From Catonia carolina (lineage: Eukaryota > Arthropoda > Insecta > Hemiptera > Achilidae), in NCBI GenBank assembly GCA_035578175.1, contig JAQMRL010000003.1, positions 92,606,469 to 92,670,468 on the forward strand: 64,000 nt of DNA. Reading direction: 5' to 3'. Shown piece by piece: positions 56,088 through 64,000 of the stretch. Under the pieces are notes generated by a model that did no database searches, had not been told where the DNA came from, and saw only the letters and a program-made list of their open reading frames with translations. Within the stretch, counting starts at the first letter, position 1; each line of letters opens with the position of its first letter. Position numbers and translations under genes: made by a program.

Positions 56088-57000
56088 GAAACACACTGCT
56101 TTCTCTTACCAAAGCAAATGATGAACAATATAACCTAACATTAGGAAAAAACAATTACAAATAAACAAAAAACTAACCTCAAAAAACATAAACCTTATTT
56201 TCGTCATGAGTGAATAATGCAAAATGAAAACCAATCTTAGTTTGCCTTAATAATAATAAAAATCACTTTTTAACGTTAAACTAGGCTCTGTCGAGAAAAA
56301 TTCTTAAAACAAAAGATTTAGATCTCTTAATTTCCTATAAATTTGACTGACGAAATCTTAAAAAATCCATTTTTTACAGAAAAATGGATAATCACAAAAA
56401 ATGGATAGAAAAAAATAGAAAATCACAAATTACCCTTAAACTACGCCTTATACAATAAAATGTATGAACTAAACATTGTAAATTTTTAAATTGTCTACAA
56501 CTTTAATACAAAAAAGTATAATTATTATACACTTTTGTTCGAAAATGGACATCAAGGTAGCATCTTAAAAATACCATTTTTTTCTGAGAGGACAGCCTAC
56601 TCAAAAATTTCAGCAGACATGGCGCCTACCCTATCTTTTATAGTAGATGTTTAGATGTAGTGAATTAGGCGACTTAAAAAACACCGTATGAGCCGTTTTT
56701 GAGAAAATCGCAAAAAAGTGAAAACTGACGCGAATAAACTACTACTTTCGTTTGTTCGATTTTGATGAAAATGTTCGTATCGGGTCTTGTAGTTTTACCT
56801 ACCTTAATTTTCAAGTTTAATTTTCTTACAATGTTCCGTTCTTGAGATATTTTGTTCACACACGCACACACAGACACACCAATCGCTAAGCATGTTTTTG
56901 GGGTTCAGGTGGCCTGAGCACGTATTTTTCCTGTGAAAACTCGATTTCGAAAAATAAACTTGAAAACAATAATTTACTTCCCTATATATTTAGTAACGTA
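56088..57000 (+). repeat. Dispersed repeat family H, copy D (uninterrupted)
   Basis: The most continuous copy: ATATAACCTAACATTAGG, ACTAACCTCAAAAAACA, CACTTTTTAACGTTAAACTA, CATGGCGCCTACCCTATCT, CGATTTTGATGAAAATGTTC, ACACCAATCGCTAAGCATG and GAAAACTCGATTTCGAAAAA. It gives the empty-site sequence for the insertions in copies A and B. Confidence 0.8.
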
Positions 57001-57004
57001 TTAT

Positions 57005-58750
57005 ATATAAGAAAACCTCAAACCAGAATGCATATTTTGAAGACCGTCAGATAAGCTTTAATAAAAATTTAATAATATATATTTCGTTTTTAGAATTCGG
57101 GATTCTTCCATTACTTATTGTTGGTTTGGGACAACAGACTCTAAAATATAAATATGAAATAATAATTAATAGTATGTCTGAAATGAACTTTCTAAACTAT
57201 ATTTACAACATTTTTTATAAAAAATAGGATTAACCGTAAAGGATTTAGCTCAGTACTTAGATATAAAACTACATAGATGTTGTCAAACTCATATTTATAG
57301 AATTTAGGAATCTTTAACAAGGAAGTATTTCTATAGAAAATATCAAAACTGTGTTTATTTAAAAATTGATTAACTTCTTTTAGAGTTTGCAGACCATAAT
57401 TAAGAAACTTCTTGTAATAATTGTTGCTAAAACTGGCTAAACTCCCTAACGAACTTTAATATTAAAAATTCCCTTTTATTTTTTTCGTTAGCTTAGTTTA
57501 ACAAAGAAAGAGTTACACAGTATATGCTAAATGTAAATTATACTGAATTTATTTTTCCACTGCTGATTTCTGTTTTCCTGTGTTCATTTAGATCTTGTAA
57601 AATAGGGTCCGTGCAGTGAATTTTAAATTGAAGTAGATATGTGTATATTTTTTTATAAATTTTACAACGTATTTCAACTAATGTATTTTTTCACGTGCTC
57701 TAAATACATATTATTCAATTTTCTCTATAATCCTTCCTGCTCAAGTAGACTAATATTCAAATGGATTGTAAATGAGACAGCTTGAACAAAATTTTTGTAG
57801 TTAGCTGTAACATTCTCTTTTAATAAACGGAAAATTTTAGGTTAGATTCCTGGTTATAATTAAAACTGTTCACATCATTTAGTATTTCGTAACCAATCGT
57901 AATGGCGGATTAGCTGACATGATTTTAAGGAAGCAGCTGCCCAAAATATGGTAAATTTGTTATATTTTAATATTGTTTCTCTTATTACTGTTTAAAATAT
58001 TAATTTAAAAAATATTTTATTTTTATAGTTATTTTTGCCAGTATAAGTCTATTATTTTTATATATTTACTAGAAGTAGGCTTAGCAAATACTTCATTTAA
58101 AATGATATATTGCACTAAGACAATGCAGGGGTTTCATAGGAAAACTACGTTTAACTTGGCTTGGAAAAGAGATAAAATAATGTTGATTATTTTTTAATTT
58201 GAAATTTTGTTGCTGCTTTCCGGAAGTTTGGCTATGAGTGACAAGTGAAATGTGCAATAGAAAAATATACTACAAAGAACGCTCGAGAAGTGAAATGAAA
58301 AAATATATCTACCTTTCTCCCAACAATTAAGTTTTTGATATAATTTGATCCACATTACCCTTACCGTAAGCCACCACGGTTTATACAACTGTTAGTAAAG
58401 AATTAATTATTCGATTATAAATGGTCATATTTTTGTTTCAGCAAAGTTTAGTTTAATTCTCAAGTTGCAAATAACATTTTTTAATAAATTTAGTCTATGG
58501 TTATGTTAAGTATTGAATTATAATTTTATTTACTAATGCTTTAACCGTAATAATTTATTGTAATTATTAATTTGTCATTTTAACCTTTCCCTACAAGCTT
58601 AAAAGGTATTTTTATTAATAGTAATAACCAGATCCTGAAAGAACCTGGAATTAACGTTATATTAAAATAATTTCAGAGGTAGGTACAGTTTTATAGGTAG
58701 TAACCATAGGTACTAACTATGAGGAGGTGTATACTACCTAGGAGGGAGGT
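57005..58750. other. AT-rich stretch, nothing recognised
   Basis: No supported feature. Confidence 0.45.
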
Positions 58751-58751
58751 G

Positions 58752-58926
58752 GAGGGTTCTTTGCTGGTGTCGGATCAAGTGGCCAGTTGGTAGGTTTTTG
58801 GTTTGGAGGCGGTTACGGCCTCTTTGGGGCTGGACGAGGACGCCTTAAATGAGTCCAACACTACTCCCTCATCGTGAGGAAGTGAACATGAGTTTTTCTC
58901 GCCGCCTCAGATTAAAAAAAAGTATT
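58752..58926 (+). repeat. Two-copy ~180-bp repeat, copy 2
   Basis: Aligns with 51458-51635 along its length, with the same A-rich end in AAAAAAAAGTAT. Confidence 0.6.
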
Positions 58927-59044
58927 AACCATTCTTAAATGTGGGTTTGAGACTTTTAACATTCAGCAAATACTTATAACATTATTACTTATTGTTCTAA
59001 ATTTAAGTACAAATTATAATGTGTGTTTTTGTAAATTAAAAGAA

Positions 59045-59445
59045 AATATTGCCCATAGCAGACAGGTGGAGTGTCAAATTATTTACACTCAATTTATTCG
59101 TTGCAGGGCTAAAATAAAAATTTCTGTTTCTTATCACATGGTCAGCCAATTAAATGACTGAATAATTTAGGAACAGAAGAGGTAAAGGTGTAAAAGACAC
59201 TAATCAGAGTTATTTCGTCTGAAAGTAATGGATTTCATTACACAGCCAGACCTTGTGGTGAATGAAGTGAAAATATCATTTACAGATTGGAAAATATGTG
59301 CTTTTCAGAGAGCCCGACATGCTGATAAGCGTACTTTTCCACTCAGTGAGGAAGGCATAGTAAACCACCTCACTCCTTGTTTTACTTAGTAAAACCTCTA
59401 CAGGTTCAAATCAGCCTTTCGGCTGATGATCTAAACAACAACAAA
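59045..59445 (-). repeat. Family G repeat, copy 4 (reverse)
   Basis: Plus strand: GCCCATAGCAGACAGGTGGA, TTTCTTATCACATGGTCAGC, CTGAAAGTAATGGATTTC, and the end CGGCTGATGATCTAAACAAC. Confidence 0.88.
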
Positions 59446-59599
59446 ATTAGTTAGAGAGAATTATTTCTTTATTCCTTTCAGTTACATACGAACAGCTTGT
59501 TCTTTTAGTATTTTCTTAATGTGTGTTTATTTAATATTAGTAATCTTTATTTATTTATTTATATGGGATAAAACCGGAAGATAGAATTTCAATCAATTA

Positions 59600-60010
59600 G
59601 ATTGTTAAAATAGAATTGTAAATACAGTGATACTGTTTAATGTATTGAAACTGTTAGTCGTTTCTCTAGTAGAGGAGGAAAGAGGCTTTACGTTGGTCGG
59701 TTTTATTGGTTTGTGTATGTGGTAGAGATTGAATTCAGTGCCATTAATCTTTCGTGTTTTTGTGGTGATTGAAGCGCAAAGCGGTGCGGCATCGTTGGCC
59801 ATTTTATAGAACGGGCTCTGCGCTTGGTACTCACTAGCGCCGTAGATCTGTGGTATTTCCATGACCAATTGGACAACGGCCAAAATCCACCTGTCCCCTT
59901 TTCCAAACCAAACCACGATCTACAATATCCTCTCCTCTCCCCCGTTTATGGTATCGTCATAATTTTACAAAATTCAGTGGAGGAAGTCGGAGGAAACAGT
60001 TATTAACCCA
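59600..60010. other. Unassigned, more GC-rich block with overlapping frames
   Basis: On the minus strand, two overlapping frames run over ~300 bp (MANDAAPLCASITTKTRK in one, MVWFGKGDRWILAVVQLV upstream in the same frame). The block is less AT-rich than its surroundings. It could be a piece of a transposon or an isolated exon. I recognised no family and no splice structure. Confidence 0.25.
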
Positions 60011-60014
60011 CTCA

Positions 60015-60977
60015 ATACTTACTATATTTGTAAAATATATCATTTTTATTCACTTATCATGTTTCTTCAAACAATAATTTCAATCTTGCCAATTTTAATA
60101 TTAGTGATCTTACACAGTTTTCTTCTCGATTCGATTAATAATTCAACCCTATTTTTTCTATTACAGATATCGGTATCCATAAAATTTGTTTTGCATGTTT
60201 CAAAAAACGAATGAAACCGGGTATAAAAAGACGGTCATAATTTATGAGATATAAATTTTATTTTTTTATGAATCGACAATAAAGTCCAGAATCTTTGAGT
60301 GTATTGCAAACTATTCCAAAAGGATTAAAGTAGACTAAGTTACAGTAAAATAACGACACCGATTCATTTTGTACTGATTTATTTTGTATGTAGTTTCGAA
60401 TGAAAAACTAAAATATACGTTTAAAGTTAACTCAAATGTAAAGAAAAAAAATTATGTGAGATCTATATTCGTCGTACTTATCCGGTAACTTTATAGACTA
60501 GCTAACAAAAAGATTGTATATTTTTGTTAGCCTATTTTTGATTGTATCTTTACTGCTCTTACCACAGTCTGAAGGCATAGATGCTTTTAGATACGATAAA
60601 TATTTCAATAGACGAAAAAAGGATAAAAAATTGACTTATTCGCTAAAAATATTTCGCTTCCTATCTACTTGACACAAAAATAATCATTAAAAAAGGTGAT
60701 AAAATAATTTACTACTTACTTAGTAGACTCAAACAACAACAGAGCTTCAAAAGTACAAACAATTTTTAATGACGAAATTTATTTTCCTCTCATTTACCAG
60801 CAAAGCAAAAACACTAAGTGATACAGATCGGTGACCTGTTTTTTATGTTATTTATGCCATTTTTACATTAAAACATACCTCTCCTCATTTTTCTTCGAAC
60901 ATAGTTACAGAATCATCAAGCATGCGATTATGAGCCATTGAGAAGTTCAATGGAATATAACTTCCCAAATAAGTGTT
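60015..60977. other. AT-rich stretch, nothing recognised
   Basis: No supported feature. Confidence 0.45.
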
Positions 60978-61374
60978 AGTATTTGCCCATAGCAAGCAGG
61001 TGGAGTGTTAAATTATTTGCAATCAATCTCCTAGTTCCAGAGCTACAAAAAATAGTTCTGTTTCTTATCACGTGGTCAGCCAATTATTTGACCGAACTAT
61101 TTAAGAACAGAAGAGGTAGAGGTGTAAAAGACACTAGTCAGAGTTATCTCCTTTGAAAGTAATGAATTTCATTATACAGCCAGACTCTGTGGTAAATGAA
61201 GTGAAGGTGTCATTTGCAGAGTGGAAAATATGTTCTTTTCAAGGGCCCGACAAGCTGATAAGCGTACTTTTCCACTCAGTGAGAAAGGCAATGGTTAACC
61301 ACCTCACTCCTCGTTTTACTTTGTAAAACCTCTACAGGTTCAAACCAGCCTTTCTCCTGATGACCTAAACAAAA
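60978..61374 (-). repeat. Family G repeat, copy 5 (reverse)
   Basis: Plus strand: TTGCCCATAGCAAGCAGGTG, GTTTCTTATCACGTGGTCAG, ACAGAAGAGGTAGAGGTGTA, GGCAATGGTTAACCACCTCA, and the end CTGATGACCTAAACAAAAAT. Confidence 0.88.
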
Positions 61375-61379
61375 ATTTT

Positions 61380-64000
61380 ATTTACTACTGTAAACACGCG
61401 TACAACTAGTAAATTATAGAAATGCGTTGTTCGGTGGTGGGTGAAAAGATGAAGAAAATTACTTACGAGAGAATAGCACTCAATATTACGACTACCATAA
61501 ATTGGAAAACCTGGCTTTAAAATGTTCATTTTAAGTTACGCTTACATGTAACGTATTCGTATTATGTTCTATATCAACTCTGTGTTTAATGAAATAACAA
61601 AATATTACGGCAAACCTCTGATTATGACCAAATTTAACTATTTTCAAAGTATTTTGAAATCACCGGAAATTTTCAATAGCAGACACCCACGAAGAATTTT
61701 GCCTTAAACAGCGTGAGTATTAATTGAGAATTTCTCTTTATTGATCGGCATTGTTTCTGACCAACCAGTAAATGCTTTTTTTGTGTGTTTGAATCTGAAC
61801 TCATGATTCATATAAAAGTACTCTTTTTCAACTAACCTCTTGATTCTACACACTAATTGGTCCTTTTGAAGGGTTTGAGTTACTAGGAACGCATTCTCTT
61901 TTACCCTTTGCCAGGCAGCTTTAATAGCCTTTACATGACCATCTCACCGTCACAACCCTCCGTACTTCACAGTATTACCAGTGAAATTGCCTCTCGCAGT
62001 AATAAATTAACGTTTTTCTTTTTCATGCCTTGAAGTTATAAAGTGCTGCAATCGAAAAACAATTCTTAACTTAGCTAATATTTAACAGAATCTGACAACT
62101 GTCACGAAATAATACTGAATTATTCTATTAATTTTAGAGATTCAATCTGTTACACTTTTCTTACAAAAGAAACTAAGGAGGTTGGTGAAAAATATTTGTC
62201 GATACGGCAATCTTATCATAATTACAAATTACAGAAAATAATTAATACAAAATTTGATTCAAACAATATTCGTTAGGCAAATTTCCTGCTATATTGTGAT
62301 TTATTTTCCATCTCACTTTGACCATCTCCGGAGATTAAGGTTTGATAATATATAGTTAAACTGAACTTATGTGAAAATCTTTTTGAATCATTAAAAATAT
62401 AGTCTTAAATAAACTTTAATACATTTTTATCTTTTGTTAAGATCTGTTACAAATTATTTATTTAATTATGACTCAGTTTCAATAATTCTCAATAATTGAA
62501 TTCTCAGATTCAATAATAATCAAAATGTATTTTGTTCTCATGCTTAATTATTGACCAATCGTCATTTATTTTTTAACTCTTTTTACAGAGTCCGAAAAAT
62601 TAAATTCGGGAACCTTTCACTTTGCAGTGCTTTGCAAGCTACTCATATTTTTGCTAAATTGTATCATAACTGAGGCTATATTTTGACACCTTTTTTGCCT
62701 AAATCTCTTTTGTATTACGTATTCTAAAATGTTTGAGCTTTCATAAGTACATAAACTTAAAAATTCTTGAGTAATGAGCGAAAACAAGGAAGTACAAATA
62801 ATAATAATTGAAAAAATAAACCGCTGGAAACGTTCTGCCGAACAGAAGGGTAATTATTGTGGAAAATAAGTATATTTTTAAGACAGCAAAGACAGTTGCT
62901 TGCATAAGAAATGTGTTGGACAGTTGAGAATTGAAGTATGTATCTTAAGCTTAATAGTCGGGTACTCTTCCAATTGAGCCATCAAATTATTAAGTCAAAT
63001 TGTCCATCAAATTCATTTAGTATACAGATAAGAAATATCTTGTCAAGGAAATTTAAATTATTTTATAAAATGATTAATTATACTTTTAAAAAATGAATTA
63101 AGAAAAAAAACAATAAAAGAGCTTTGTAAAGCAGTCCTTGATACGCATGGCTACACGTTGTAGAAATAAATTTAATAATCCATTATCGATGAAAAATCAT
63201 AAAATTCATTGTACTTTTTTCAATAGCCATTCACGTAATGGTCAATGGAGTTGGAGGTAGGTCTAAATAGATGAATGAATAGATGGTCAAATAAATGGTT
63301 GTAAGAGTGCCACGTGACGTGGAACAATGACCCTACGCCGGTAAATAAATCACATGATATAATGGGGTAAGGGAACAAGGGGTACACAATGTGCAATGTG
63401 TCCCGGCACGATTCTTTACCAGAACTCCCTCGCTTTTTCCTCTATAACAATACACCCAACTTAATCTCTTCGTAGAACAAGTTGATCAAACACTATGTCT
63501 CACACAACTTACAACTCACTAGTACTTACTGAAGCACGTACTACATTGTCAGGTGTCTAACTGTATAAAGATAAAAGACAGTGTAGTAATAATTGTAACA
63601 TTTTCTCAATTTCTTCTTTCAATTAAATTGTTAACAATTTCTGTTATTTTAGAAAAGAAATAAAACAGCAATTTCACGATGCATTTAGCTTGTTCCGACA
63701 CCAGTAAGTGTGTAGTTGTTGATGATAGAATTGTAACCTTGCATTCTTTAATTAGAATTTTTTTCTTTAGAATTCGTCCCCAACAATTCAATTTTAAGAA
63801 TTCATGGATTCTGGTTTTCAATTAATGAAACTAAAGTATCTTTTTCATCAACATCAATGTGATTTATCCCAGTTTCAGCCTCTAAGATTAAAACACTAAT
63901 CTCGCTTGAAATAGAATTCTCATAGGTTTATTCAAATTATAATTGCTTACGTATCGTCAACAAAGCAAAAATATTTTAAATCACCAGCTCAGATCATTAA
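61380..64000. other. AT-rich stretch, nothing recognised
   Basis: No open frame over 75 codons and no copy of the repeats named here. The only compact motif is CCACGTGACGTGG at 63310-63322, an E-box-containing near-palindrome. Confidence 0.45.

Noticed and set aside
61830..62010. Possible minus-strand LINE relic (phrase CTCACCGTCACAACC like the one near 51150)
   Set aside because: Only a ~15-base resemblance; translation shows none of the expected motifs.

Overview
This is a 64 kb, strongly AT-rich eukaryotic window in which I could not support any single-copy host gene. It looks like an intergenic or heterochromatic stretch of an arthropod genome, most likely an insect. Three things suggest this: Jockey-clade non-LTR retrotransposons with insect-type PRE_C2HC/zinc-knuckle ORF1, tRNA-headed SINEs, and TATA plus TCAGT-type core promoters in LTR-like segments. 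A hemipteran is my best guess from repeat flavour only.

Layout from left to right. At 1095-4027 lies a decayed Jockey LINE. A 900-bp LTR-like segment is at 4929-5828. A small non-autonomous LTR retrotransposon (6358-9578) carries an open coiled-coil ORF and a short membrane-segment ORF. Its 3' LTR was split by a 1453-bp solo LTR (8065-9517). At 11738-14165 there is a copy of an unclassified dispersed repeat (here family H), interrupted by a 5'-truncated Jockey LINE with an open RT reading frame (11927-13327). A related LINE fragment at 16135-17358 was itself hit by a 637-bp LTR-like insertion. From 18.6 to 34.2 kb come many LINE relics (Jockey, an endonuclease/RT type, a CR1-like 3' end), a mariner end, SINEs, and a second H copy split by a 706-bp solo LTR (26764-27469).

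The centrepiece is a complete Jockey element on the minus strand (34426-39086). It has 13-bp target-site duplications, a 5' UTR, an intact 511-aa ORF1, an intact 893-aa ORF2 and a poly(A) tail. ORF1 and ORF2 are joined by an overlapping TAATG stop/start. From 39.5 to 64 kb there are five copies of a ~390-bp SINE-like repeat (family G; one holds a nested SINE with a clean TSD), more H copies, further LINE relics, and long AT-rich stretches with nothing recognisable.

The only proteins likely to be functional here are those of the full-length Jockey element. ORF1 would bind the RNA, and ORF2 would nick DNA and reverse-transcribe. The truncated LINEs, SINEs and relics are probably products of such machinery; which LINE mobilised which SINE cannot be decided here. 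Five nested insertions with readable duplications give a relative chronology. Several near-perfect palindromes with 2-4 nt centres, including a twin hairpin at 54726-54788, are not explained by the transposon annotation. All repeat-family names are by eye, without database searches.
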